NCBI GenBank assembly: GCA_014529385.2
Contig: CM043955.1
Location: forward strand, 146,294,640 to 146,358,639
Reading direction: 5' to 3'
DNA from: Adiantum capillus-veneris
Taxonomy: Eukaryota; Streptophyta; Polypodiopsida; Polypodiales; Pteridaceae
DNA: 64,000 bases
The notes under the pieces were generated by a model. The model saw nothing but the letters and a program-made list of their open reading frames with translations, was not told where the DNA came from and did not search any database. The position numbers and the translations under genes were made by a program. Shown here one piece after another: positions 21,896 to 33,261 of this stretch. How positions within the stretch are numbered: position 1 is the first letter of the stretch; each line of letters opens with the position of its first letter.

Positions 21896-22768
21896 AGACA
21901 TCCTACACGTAGCATGTCTCTAGGGAGTTTTTGCCATGGAATTTGGAAAAACTGAGGTCACCTATGTGTTCAGAGGGTAGGTTTCACCCTAGTAACATAT
22001 AGACTCGAGTGTTTTTCCCTTATTGGATTTCCCAAAAGCTAAAAGGCGGACTCAGAAAACGTAAAAGTTCAAAAAACGTTTAAATTGAGAGAAATTTGCA
22101 TATTTTTGCACTTGTAAGGCATATTGGCACTTGCTGAGAGCATAGAGAAGGCAAAGTAGCACTTTAGTCTGAGAAAAGGAGCAGTAGACATCCTACACGT
22201 AGGATGTCTACAGGGTGTTCTGGTGAGAATTTTGAAAATCTAAGTTGACCATAGTGTTTAGAAGGTAGGTTTTACCCTATTTTCACCTGGAAAGTGGAAG
22301 ATTGACCATATCTTGACAGGATAAGACCAAAAGACAGAAATTGCCAGACATCTTATCCAAATTGGGCCCAAGGAATAATTTCTTAGACCAAACCATAGGA
22401 TGTCTTTATGAGCATAATTTACATGATTTATTGAGTGCATGAGAAAGGTTTCATCTCAATTGGGTGAGAAAATTGGATTTTAAGCAGACTTTAGCATTTT
22501 TGACTGAAAAGGGCTAGAATTGGGGTCTTTTAAAATCCAAACTAAAATCTAAGCATAGCATTGGGTTGCTGACATCAAGGGGAAGCTGTGGCTCAAGTTT
22601 GGAGTCAAACAGAGCACTTAGACATCCTACGCGTAGGATGTGTTCACAATGATTTAGCACTCCAAATCCAACTGTGAGCATACCAGAGTGATCAGCACCT
22701 TAAGAGGAGTCCGTGGTTTGCATTTGGACCAATTTTGAGCAATTAGATATGCTACGCGTAGGATGTCT
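21896..22768 (+). repeat. Palindrome cluster 1 in the G2 leader (four copies)
   Basis: A 24-bp palindrome with left half AGACATCCTACR and its reverse complement as right half occurs at 21,896-21,919, 22,186-22,209, 22,620-22,643 and 22,745-22,768. Copy 2 is perfect apart from the central RY; the others have one to three changes. As RNA it gives a 10-bp stem with a CRYG tetraloop. The first two copies lie in a roughly 290-bp diverged tandem repeat that also shares 'gtaggttt(c/t)accctа'-type sequence downstream. A half-site (AGACATCCTACGCAATTCT) is in each LTR at 21,026 and 38,690. Confidence 0.9.
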
Positions 22769-23144
22769 ACAGGGTCTTATTGAAGTCAAAATCTGACTGT
22801 GGACATAGATTGATGTTCCAATTGACTTAAGAGTTCCAAAAATTCTTTCAGAAGTGAAATTGGACCTTGTTTGACCTTTTGACAGAGCAAAGATGGAATT
22901 AAGACTTTACCTCTAGACTGACAAACACTCGGGTAAAGTACAGTTCCATATTAGTGTACAGTAGTGGTTGAGGTTAACCCTCCGGTTATACCAATCATTA
23001 CTAAGACCACCTCTAGTGGTTAAATTCTTTGATTCGATTGCCAAAATTAAACGCTTGTGTATAGATATATTCAGCGGCAAGGCAAGAAGTTGTGCGGAAA
23101 CTAATCCCTTGCCAGGTGAGTGGTTGGATTTGTGATAAATTGCA
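22769..23144 (+). other. G2 leader, rest
   Basis: Non-coding sequence between the palindrome cluster and the first gag-like frame. A minus-strand open frame (22,913-23,179) has no recognisable content. Confidence 0.5.
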
Positions 23145-26100
23145 TTGATAAGTTTGAATTTAAGATCAGGAAGACACATTCCTAGAGACCAAAAAGTGAT
23201 AGGTGATCATGGTAGCTTAGTGTCCACTGAGGAGAGTGTAACTCAGGCAAGGCTAGATCCATTAGCACCAATCATTGAGGAGGGTAGTGATACTGACACT
23301 TCAACAGATAAGTCCTTCTTCATGATGGGTAGTCAACAGCCAGGAGATTTCTCTGGTGAAGGACCAATGCTAGGAGGAAGTACCTCCCAAAACCCTTTGA
23401 ACGATGCCAAGTTCACTATAATCTTCTTAGAAGGAACAAACTCTAGGGGAGCCCTAGTTTATTCTGACTATCGGGGACGCAAGTGTATTTGTATAGAGGA
23501 AAGACCTTCTCCGAGAGAATGGAGATAATTCGAGTCTATGATGATGAAGATAGATTCCGAGACGAAAAGGGCCGGGAACCACTATCTGATAGTTAGTAAC
23601 CCTGAGGATTACAACAGATATGGAGATAATGTGGCAAAAGGAAAAATGGTCTCAGAGGCTCAAGAGCCGCCTCCAAAAATTGATCGACCTGGAGCTCTTT
23701 TTATGTATGATAAAAAAACAACCAGGTTCTCTGCCTATAATGAGAATGTGGGAATTTACAAGCATGAGAGCGAGGGAGTAGTCTCTTATTTTTTATGCAA
23801 AGAACCCTACCCAAATGAATTAATAAAAGACAAGGTTCTTTACTTGTTCTCTTATGAAATTGCTATGGGCAAGGATATCATTTTTGTTGACAGGTACGGG
23901 CGAGAATACAAACGAATTCTCCCAGAGGAGGTAGAAAAGGAAACATTCCATAAACATCAACATATGCCCCCGAAGAAGTACCAAGGTCCACCCATACCCC
24001 TAGCAAGTCAACAAATCCATTTTCAGAAGAGTACGATGCAACATCACATTCTAACCGACAACAGACGTTCAACTACCATAACCAACAAGCAACCCAACCA
24101 TCATTGTAGGCATGGCTTCAGCAAAGTGCGACATTAGAACAAGACCGAAATAGGGATTGTTATCCAGTCTCATGAGGGCTAAGAGATTTACAAGAACCAC
24201 CACTCTATTCACAGTATCAAGGCGAGAGTAAGCCAAAACATCAAGAGTCGACAGAGCCCAGAAGACAACCCATAGAACGAGTTAGAAGAGATGAACCACC
24301 TCTTGCAAGAACCATCAGAAATTATGGCTTAGGGGCACCTCTGGGAGAGAAACCCTCCCACTATTGAAGGTCAAAGGAGGTATATCGAGTAGGACAAGGA
24401 GAACCAATGATGAGATTTGTAGACCATCATAGAATTAGACCTTCTCAGGTGCAAAAATGGGTAAACAAGAAATACATGGGAAACAGAGATCCTAGGGATC
24501 ATGTAGGAGCCTTTGTGCGTGTGATTAGAGTTGAAGAAGTTCTGGACTTCCCTACTCAATTTGCAGGGTTTGGACTTACCCTAGAAGAGGATGCCGCTAC
24601 TTGGTTTGACTCTGTGGAGCATAGAGATTTTTGACTCTATGGAGGAGGTTTTTGACGAGTTTATTGAGGAATTCTCACAAAGGGGGATAGCTCATAATAC
24701 AATCTCACAAATCCATAAATTCAAACAGAAAGAAGGGGAATCTGTGCAAAAGGTAGCCCTACGACTAAAAACATATGTAAAGTTCTACCCTGTGGAAGAA
24801 CTACCTACCCAGTCCAGACTTATGCTTATATTTATTCAAGGATTGAGGAACACAAATCTCCAGAAGGACTTACATATGAAGAGGAGCACGACGTTAAATG
24901 AATTAACTAAGGAGGCTCTTTACCTTGTAGACAACAGTGCGGTCTACAAGGAGGGTGAATTCAAGGATCTTGATGACGATTCATCCTCACAACAAAGTGG
25001 AAGCAATTCCGCTAAGACAGCACCAAAAGGAGAAGAAGCTGTAAGCCACGAGCAGCTTGTGGAGGAAGTGCTAAAAAAAATTAATATGTATGTCAAACCT
25101 CAGGCTAAGTAGCCAAAGTGGTGTGCTATTGAACAAAATTGGACAAACCATGTGACGGAGGAATGTTATTATAACAAGGGATATGTGAGAGAGCGACCAT
25201 ATGCTCCCCAAGCTCAGGTAGCATCTCCTCAACTTACACAAATGCCTAGGTATCAAGCAGGCAACCTACCAAGACTTGTAGGTGTTGAAAGACCACAACC
25301 AATATTGGGACAACAACCATCCCTACCAGGATTACGACAAGTCGGCATAAGATACACGCCAATGATAAACGAACCAGAAGAGAAGGCTTTGGTACCTATG
25401 CATGCATATTACGAAGATTCCAATGGATATGCAACAAATCCTGTCTATTATCCACCGGAAGAACCCCCAACGCCAGAACCTTGGAGCATGATTGGAAGTA
25501 CAGGACAACCAACAACTGCACAGGCAGCAGGCGAAGGAAGATACATCTTGGATGAACAACATTGTTGTTCATAGCCAACGGAGGCATGGGCGGGGAGAGG
25601 CATGCGTACCAACAGAGAGGAGCTCAAGGAGCACCTCAACAGCCTAAGGGACCCTACTACAATTGTGGCGGAGATCATTGGCTAAGGGATTGTCCTCACG
25701 ATGAAATCATTCGAGTCAACGCATATTGCACCGAGTGTGGAATTACTCATTTGATTCCTGATTGCCCTAAAAACCCGAGCAAAGGAGAAAAAACTACTTT
25801 GAACATGCTGGAAGCAGTGCCTTCCAGTGGAGGGTCAGAAAAAGAGACAGTAATACCTATTCAAGCAGTGACACGATCACAAGCTCAACGAATGACAAAC
25901 GAACCCATAATTGAAGAGCCAAAGACAGATGCCTCAAGTGCAGAAATGAAAAATCAGAGAAGCACTTGGAAAGCTAGAAAGGCACGTATGAAAGCCAAGA
26001 GAGAATGACAGCAAACGGCTCTATCCGAGGAGTTAAAACACACAAAGGATAGATTGGAGCGGTTAGAGGATCTAACTAGTCTAATTTCATGCGCTGCTAC

Positions 26101-26359
26101 AACCAAAGGAGCCAAGGAAATACTAGAACCCAAAAGTGCAGGATCGGGAGGATCAGTGCTGGTAGAAAAAGTAAATGAGCAGCTCGACGCACTCTTGAAA
26201 GTATACGAAGCCAGGCTCAAAAACAACCAAACCCAAGAGCAAAGATGGATGACTTATCCATATGCAAAAATAGAAAAAAAGAGGTTGGAAATGTGTCGAA
26301 AGATGATTGAAACAGCCCAATCCTTGATAGAAAATCCACTTGGTAAACCTGCAAGTTGA
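23145..26359 (+). pseudogene. G2 gag with two zinc knuckles
   Basis: Segments 23,145-23,528 and 23,538-24,137 form an N-terminal acidic/charged part that I do not recognise. Segments 24,407-24,634 and 24,591-25,112 are retrotransposon gag: 'FAGFGLTLEEDAATWFDSVE' followed by FDEFIEEFSQRGI, FKQKEGESVQKVALRLKTYV and FIQGLRNTNLQKDL. This is the W-F...F...F-x-QK-x-G-E-S-V pattern of Ty3/gypsy capsid. Two knuckles follow: YNCGGDHWLRDC (25,650 region) and CTECGITHLIPDC (25,725 region). A charged helix (26,054-26,359) ends the region. Frame changes near 24,590, 25,560 and 26,590, plus stops, show it is inactive. Confidence 0.85.
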
Positions 26360-26591
26360 CACGAGGTACCAGCTCCAACCCCTATCAAACCAACTCTAGA
26401 GAAACAAGTAGACATGAAGGAGAGACTCACGACTGTCTCTGAGTCTAGGAGAGAACCTATCATAGTGCCAAATACAATAGATAAGACAATTGATGGTTTC
26501 TAGCCTAAAACATTGGTAGAAATGGGGTAAGGATTGTAACAGTCTAGATTACCTATGGAAGCAATTCCGGGAAGCAAATGAAGCTAACAGG

Positions 26592-27445
26592 GTGAACCAC
26601 CAAATAAATAGCACTAGAAAGGAGAAAAATGAGATCTTACCTCCCATTGATGAGTTTGAGGCAAGATCACAAATGAACTTTGATATGCATTCACAAGGGG
26701 GGGACCACGGTTCAATTAGTTCGGGGCACAGCCAACCAGACTCGCTAAAAACTCTACCCTGCTACCTAGGGGAGTATGAAGCTAAGTCTGAGGTGAGATC
26801 AATCCCATCTCAAAGACTTTCTTCCAACAAAGGATGGATTCACAAGGGTTGATTGAGTTATTGTCCACCCCTGTGGCATGCACAATCACGTTAGCCGAAC
26901 TCCTTAGGTTACGACCAAACATGTGGACCACCGTAGGCAAATGCGTAGAAAAATTTGGAGTAAAAGACCCTACCTCTAAGCTTCAAGAAGGGATCAGAGA
27001 ATTGGACAAGCCTCAACTAAACACTAGGCCAGTACCTTTCAAACAAAGTTGGAGAATATTGCGAGGGAGAAGATGGAAATACCACACTACCGGTAGAATT
27101 CCAAGGAGTAGTATCCAAAGCTATTCTTGACAGTGGAGCGGGAGTCGCTATCGCCACCAAAGAAATCTGGAAAAAATGGGGAAAATCGGCTTTGAGAGCT
27201 ACCAGAATGAAATTGCAACTGGCAAATGGGTTATGGAAAAGCCTATAGGACTTTTAGAAAAACTAATTGTCACCTCTTGCGGAATCGAGTATGAGCATAC
27301 ATTTGCAATAGTTGATTTTGACAAAAAGAACAATTATGAGATCATCTTGGGAAGACCATTCATGAGACAATTAAAGATGGTCCAGGATTGGGGTTACGAC
27401 CACATATACCTCAGATGGGGGAGACTACAACCAAAATATACATAA
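26592..27445 (+). pseudogene. G2 aspartic protease (first)
   Basis: The protease core AILDSGAGVAIATKEIW is encoded around 27,115-27,170. The frame then shifts, and 27,176-27,445 continues with LEKLIVTSCGIEYEHTFAIV and ends IILGRPFMRQLKMVQDWG. This is the typical D-S-G-A active site followed by the hydrophobic-G (ILGRPF) element of retropepsins. The upstream frames (26,592-27,130) give the N-terminal linker. The enzyme would cut the gag-pol polyprotein. Confidence 0.85.
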
Positions 27446-28242
27446 AAGACCATAGTTACAAGGATGTGAACCAAACACCAGTGAAAGAGTTTGATTTAGC
27501 TACATTGGCAGGCTCCGAACTCCCAGCATGGTTAGGGCAGAAAAAAGAGCTATGGATGTGCAGAGCTTCACATTGTGGGAGCTTAAATAGAGATGAATGC
27601 ATCTTAGAAAGAGCTATTGAGAACAAGGATTACATTTCGGAACCTTTTCTCGAAGATGTCTTAGAACCTCTAGAATGGGAACACATACTAGCAACATTGG
27701 ATGTCTGTACCATTACAGATAGCCCAACGACAAAATTTTGCGATAAGGATGGCTATGATGTGCTACCCTATTACATGGTAAACCTTATACCAGTAGGAGA
27801 TGAGTATGTATACTCACCAGAACAAAGAGAGTTTTATGACTCCTCTGAGCATCTGGAACTAGGTCATGATGCAGATAACGAGTGTTCAGACTGCTCAAGC
27901 GAGCGTGGGGAGACAACCGTGAATATCAAGTCTTACGATTTTGCAAAACAACACCCTAGACGCCAGGAACGCTATAGAAAAAAAAGAACAGAAAACAAAA
28001 TTAGAGAGAACCTAATGCCCAGGATAAAAGATAAAACTCACTATCTAATGCTTGTCAAGGCAGAGGATTGCGTAAAAGACCAATTCTCAAGAGTTCAAAG
28101 GGAAAGGACACATGAGGAAATAAAACAAGCACGGAAGACTAAAACAAAAACAAAATCAAGAAAATCTCAACAATCGAAACAAGAAAAGACAAAAGATCCA
28201 AGTGGACCAAAATGGAGCGTTAAAAGAAATTCCAAGATCTAA
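27446..28242 (+). pseudogene. G2 protease-RT linker
   Basis: Open frame 27,388-28,242 (284 codons from its first methionine). It is acidic in the middle ('EHLELGHDADNECSDCSSE') and ends in a lysine-rich tail (KTKTKTKSRKSQQSKQEKTK). No catalytic motif is visible. Its position just after the protease and just before the RNase H remnant places it in the connector that normally precedes reverse transcriptase. Confidence 0.6.
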
Positions 28243-28560
28243 AACGGTCGTTACACCAGCTAAATAGTGCAGAAAATACCTACACCACCACTGAAAGAGG
28301 GGGATTAGGAATGATTTATGCTATAAAATTTTTTTGGCATTACTTTCTTGCAAACAAATTTTTGTTCTTCACAGATCATCAAGCTCTTTTGTATCTAGTA
28401 AATAAACCATGCAATACTGGGATAATTGTACAGTGGCTTATTATATTGCTAGTGTTTGACTTCACAGTGGTAGTAAAAAAGGATAAAACTCATCTACGGG
28501 CGGATCATCTTTCAAGGCTACAAAACGGGGAAGCTCCTGAAGGAGTAGATGATGACATAC
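28243..28560 (+). pseudogene. G2 RNase H remnant; reverse transcriptase deleted
   Basis: The frame reads YTTTERGGLGMIYAIKFFWH, then FLFFTDHQALLYLVNKPC, then FDFTVVVKKDKTHLRADHLS. This is the C-terminal two thirds of a gypsy RNase H, including the T-D-H-x-x-L motif and the A-D-x-L-S-R end. Only about 20 bases separate it from the lysine-rich linker. The reverse transcriptase domain (roughly 1 kb, with [FY]xDD) and the start of RNase H are missing. The deletion makes this copy non-autonomous. Confidence 0.88.
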
Positions 28561-30411
28561 CTGATACTTATCTTTTCAATATTGAAATGATACCCAAATG
28601 GTCTCAGGAAATCGTTAGCATTCTTTCCTTTGGAGGTAGATTTGATAACAAGGAAGACAGATCCAAACAACAAACATTTCGACAAACAAAAAAAATTTAG
28701 TTGATTGCAGGACGACTGTACCATCTAGGCTCGGACCAAATTCTAGGATTATGTATAAGTCAAGAGGAATCCGAGTGTTATCTTGAAGAAGCACACATCC
28801 AAGATTGTGCATTTCATTGTTCAACAATGAAAACACACCAAAGATTGAAACACTTAGGAGTTTATTGGCCAACTATGTATGCTGACACACATGCTTATGT
28901 TAACAATTGTACTATATGTAGTGCCAAACGACCGGTGGATCGCGCGACATTGTTTCAGGTAACCATTGCACATACATGGAGTCAATATATCATTAATTTC
29001 TTAACAACAAGGACATTTCCTGAAAACATAACAAAAGCGCGAAAAAGGGCTATAGAGTTGGAGGCTCGAGACTTTAATTTAATTGGAAATCAACTCTACA
29101 AGAGAGGAAAGGACAATCAACTTAGAATCTGTGCAAGTGAAAGTGAATACCTGCTGATTCTAGAACACGCACACAGAGGAAACATGGAGGAATAAGTGGA
29201 GGCCATTTTTCAAGCGATAAGAAGGCAAAAATTTTGTTAACCGCGGGAATATGGTGGCCTACATTACACATGGATGCTGAGGAGTTTGTAAAGCGTTGTG
29301 ACACATGTCACCGCACTAAGGTGCCAATAAAGAGAGATGAGATGCCACTACAGCCAATGATGGGAGCATGGGAATTTGCAAAGTGGGAAATTGATTTTGT
29401 GGGGCCTATTTCACCCCCTGCATATTGCACTCATACCCAATATATCATTGTGGCTACGGACTATCTCACAAAATGGGCTGAAGCCAAATCAACACAAAAA
29501 GCAGACGCAAGAACCACTACACAATTTTTGTATGAGAATGTCTTTGTACGATACGGATTACCAATAGAAATTGACACTGATCGAGGAACACATTTTCTTA
29601 ATGAAGTCATTGAATACCTATTAGAGGAATTCATGGTCATACATAGAAAATCTGCTCCATATCATCCACAGGCAAATGGACAAGCTGAGGCCACAAATAA
29701 AACACTATGCACTGTTTTGACTAAAATTGTATCAGAATCAAGGACATACTGGGATCAACAATTACACTCAACACTATGGGCATACAAGGGAGCTTACAAA
29801 AGATCAATCGGAACCACACCATACAACATGGTATTTGGACTAAATGCTATATTACCCATAGAGTTTTAGTTCCAACTCTACGAGTAGCGAAACGCTTAGA
29901 ATGGACAGGCCATGAGCTCTCTTCAAGAATAGATGATCTTGAAAAGCTAGAGGAACTTCAACTGAGACCTGTAGCTTCGACCTATGCTAAAAAAAGAAGA
30001 CAAAAAGAGTTTTTTGACAAGCATGTGCGTACGAAAGAGTTCAAAACATGTTATTATGTACTTGTTTATACTTTGAAGCAACATGCCAAAAAACTTAAAA
30101 AGTGAGGGATAGGACCCTTTGTGATTAGTGACTTACCACAAAGTAGAGCTGTCAAACTTGCTACATTGACAGGAGAAGAAATGCCAAATTGGATTAGTGG
30201 GTGTCGGTTAAAAAAGTATCATTTACCACTAACACAGTATATGCTTCAACAAATCCATCCAGAAAAACAACGGATGAAGGAGAAACAGAGGGTACGAGAA
30301 GAAGCACAAGCAGAAGCAAAAGAATGCATTGCAAAAAAGAAGGCTTCTACGACAACAACAAAGTGGATCACCGTTGCGAATAAATGCTATTCGATTAACG
30401 AATTTTGGTGA
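28561..30411 (+). pseudogene. G2 integrase with two H2C2 modules
   Basis: A first zinc-binding H2C2-like module is in 28,701-28,930 (HIQDCAFHCSTMKTHQRLKH, then YVNNCTICSAK). A second is at 29,155-29,315 (LEHAHRGN, then WWPTLHMDAEEFVKRCDTCH), broken by a frameshift. The catalytic core follows (29,370-29,869): IDFVGPISPP (first D), EIDTDRGTHF (second D; the usual S-D-Q/R-G reads T-D-R-G) and GQAEATNKTLC (E). The C-terminal part (29,860-30,411) reads LVPTLRVAKRLEWTGHELS and WISGCRLKKYHLPLT, the usual gypsy integrase tail. Several frameshifts. Confidence 0.9.
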
Positions 30412-30780
30412 AGACATAGTGGAACCAATAATTGCAGTCAAAGTGGGTAGCAATCAAGTTGAATCGACGACATTGCTTGATTCTGGAGCTCAAGCAAAAC
30501 TAATCTCTTGCAAATTATAGAATCAGCTCCAGCTCGAAGATCAACTACATCCTACTCAACAAGTGCTAGAAAGCAGTACCTCAAATTCATTAAGCACATT
30601 AGGCTGAACGATATTGTATATCAAGTACATCAGAATGTTTATCCCCACAAGTTTTATGTGGTTGAGGATGCGAGCACACTACACCAAATGTTATTGGGAC
30701 AAACTTGGCAGAAAGAGTATAATGTGTAGATAGATTGGAATTGGAATACAGTCAAAATTCAACAAGCACAAGAACACCAA
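30380..30780 (+). pseudogene. G2 second aspartic-protease-like domain, after integrase
   Basis: The frame ending at 30,520 contains VESTTLLDSGAQAKLIS (D-S-G-A). After a one-base frame change, 30,508-30,729 continues with 'HIRLNDIVYQVHQNV', then HKFYVVED and QMLLGQTWQKEY. A D-S-G loop followed about 70 residues later by a beta-strand and an (I/L)-L-G-x-x-W motif is the retropepsin fold pattern. It is distinct from the DSGAG protease at 27.1 kb, so this element encodes two retropepsin-like domains on either side of pol. Its function is unknown; it may be a captured or duplicated protease. Confidence 0.7.
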
Positions 30781-31525
30781 GTGGTAGCCTTTGCTAGGAC
30801 AACCCGAAAGAACCCAATAATGGTGCCACAATCAATCGATCAACAGAAAAATAGGTGGGTGCCACTTAACCAGCAAAAGATACCTACGAAGGATACACAA
30901 GAAACAGCCAACTGTCTTCAATCAAAAAATGAGATACCACAGGCGACAAAGAATAGATCAAAGTCGGCAATAAGCAAACAACAAGTATGGGTAAGGAAAA
31001 ATCTACGTGAACCAGCCTACAAACCACAGTGCACTAGCAGATAGCCTTCGAAAACCAAGTTAATCAAACACCAAACAGAGTCATCAAATATATATGGATA
31101 CCGAAGAACAAGCTCAATCGCCAACTACATGAGAAACATGTTTGGTTCCCCAAGGCGATGCTACAAGAACTCCCTTCAGTACAAGCAAAACCAGTAACCA
31201 GACAAACGACATCGGCAAATCAATCTGTGTGGATGCCGATCAACAAAAAAGCCACCAAGATCAAAAAAGAGACAATAAACCTACAAACGCATCCAAAACA
31301 AAGCCACAAATGGCAAGAAAAAGAGAAAAAGATTACGGCCACATCAGCCACGATAATTCTCTCCACGGAGACAACCACGACCATATCGACAGTAGCGGCA
31401 AACCAAGCAACTTTTGTAACGAAACGATCAAACAAAGAGCTGTAGAGTTACAACTTTTACTTGCAAAGAAAAACAACCAACCTAACCAAGAACAAATAGG
31501 AAACCTTGACGTCGAATGCTCATAA
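30781..31525 (+). pseudogene. G2 W-P-K repeat tail
   Basis: Across frames this region encodes repeated motifs NRWVPLNQQK, QVWVRKNL, IWIPKNKL, VWFPKAML and VWMPINKK, spaced about 20-40 residues apart in lysine/glutamine/threonine-rich sequence. The same kind of repeat is in the G1 tail (39.2-39.98 kb). No domain is recognised. The repeats suggest a conserved peptide-binding or nucleic-acid-binding tail at the end of pol. Confidence 0.6.
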
Positions 31526-33261
31526 GAATCTTGATTATTCCCTCCTCTCGCACAGCATTAATTTTTCCATGCATTGACTGAGTATGCATCAAATAGGGCC
31601 ACATTACAAGGCCGCGCATTAGCACAATTTTTAACCCATGCACCACACATACCCCAAGGTGATACCTTGTTGTCCAGGAGGACTCCAACTAGGAGGGGAG
31701 GAGGCATTCTCAATGCGGACCCAATGAAGGTGAAAAGAGCAAAAAAAGGGCATGTTTTTCGATTATTTTGAAGGGTTTTCTTTTGATTGAAAAATTTTCT
31801 AGACTAACCTAAATACATATGCCCTTAATCAGCATGAATCTACAAGTATGTGGGGCCAAACACTAAATTAGGCTTCTAGGTGTGTGTATATATGGAAAAA
31901 TAACCATTTTTCATGCAAAATATTGGTAAAATGGAGAAATCCGACCATAAAAATTGCATGTGAGTGTACATAGTGTTTTGCGGTGATTTTTTTGCGTTAT
32001 TGTGATTTTTGGGGATTTTCTGGGTTTATTTTTCTATTTTCTTTTTAATTTTACTAATTATCGGTAGAAAAACTTCAAAAATACAAAAAGCAGGTGAAAT
32101 GGGTCGTAATGAAAAAAAAAATATGGGGATAATTAGTGACTATAGGACAACATATGGTACAAAGGGGGTGCAATTATGTGAATGTAGCGGGAGGCGTGTT
32201 TTGGCCAGATTTTGATCGAAACAATCTCGGAAACTGGGCAAGCGGAGTCCAAATCAGGAACTTTTTGAGCCTAAACCACTTCTCGCACGAAGTTAGGAGC
32301 ACATGTCAAATTTCATAGAAAGTGGTCCGGGGACCCCTATTATAAGATTTTTTCACTTTACTTAGAGCTCATTTCTACTATTTCCTTCTTGAGAGAGAGC
32401 TCTAGCCACCTAGAATGAACCGGACTTCGAGCTGCTTCTACGATGCGCACGACCACCCGACAGGCTCCATATATGAGAGGTAGACTCAGCACCTTGAGCT
32501 TTTCGCGTATGTTTGATGTTTTATAGCGAAAACTAGTGTAGGGTTCACACAGGGAACGGGCAGTAGAGACCTACAGGTAGAGGTAGCCACCTAACGGCTA
32601 ACCCAATAGCAATAAGGCTTCATAGGGGGTTTATCCTAGCATAGGAGACCACTCTTGAATGCATAAAGGCGGCAAAAAACCATTGGGAAAAACCCTGGCA
32701 CCACAAGCCCTGCAAGAGGCCACCAAGTGGTAAATCGGTGGAAAGTCGCCCAAATGCTACCAAAACTCATGGGTAGGAGCATCTCAACATGCTCTACAAG
32801 GCTATATAGCCCACATGGCCATAAGGCGACCTGAAGCGAGACTAAAGCTTCAGAAATGGCATCCGACACACAAAGCATCAACTGGCTCTCGCGGCCAAAG
32901 CAGATGTCCGTTTGCCACCAAACTTCACAAGCGGCTTGTCTAGACCATCAACAACCAAGTCCTATGGTGGTAGACCACCACAAGTCATTGACGGCATGCA
33001 AACGCAACCACGGGCGCTTCCTGAGTGACAAATTTCCAAACGGAGCTCCGGTGAAGCCAAAGCCAACAAAAACCATATGGCAAGGTTCCCCAAGGAATCA
33101 TGAAGCTATGGAGACTAACATCAAGAAATTTCATCGCCAAAAAGCACTCCAAGAGTCAAAAAACGACTCAGAGGCTCTGAAAGCCACACAAGGAGTTTAA
33201 AGGGGACTCAGGGGGGCTAAGGGTATATACTAGTAGCACTTCTCCAAAAGAATTCCTCAAA
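31526..33261 (+). other. G2 spacer between pol and palindrome cluster 2
   Basis: No convincing coding. Short open frames at 31,574, 32,009 and 32,856 have no recognisable content. AT-rich stretches (31,960-32,110) alternate with 'gtcaaatttcatagaaag', a word that recurs inside the 286-bp repeats downstream. Confidence 0.5.
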
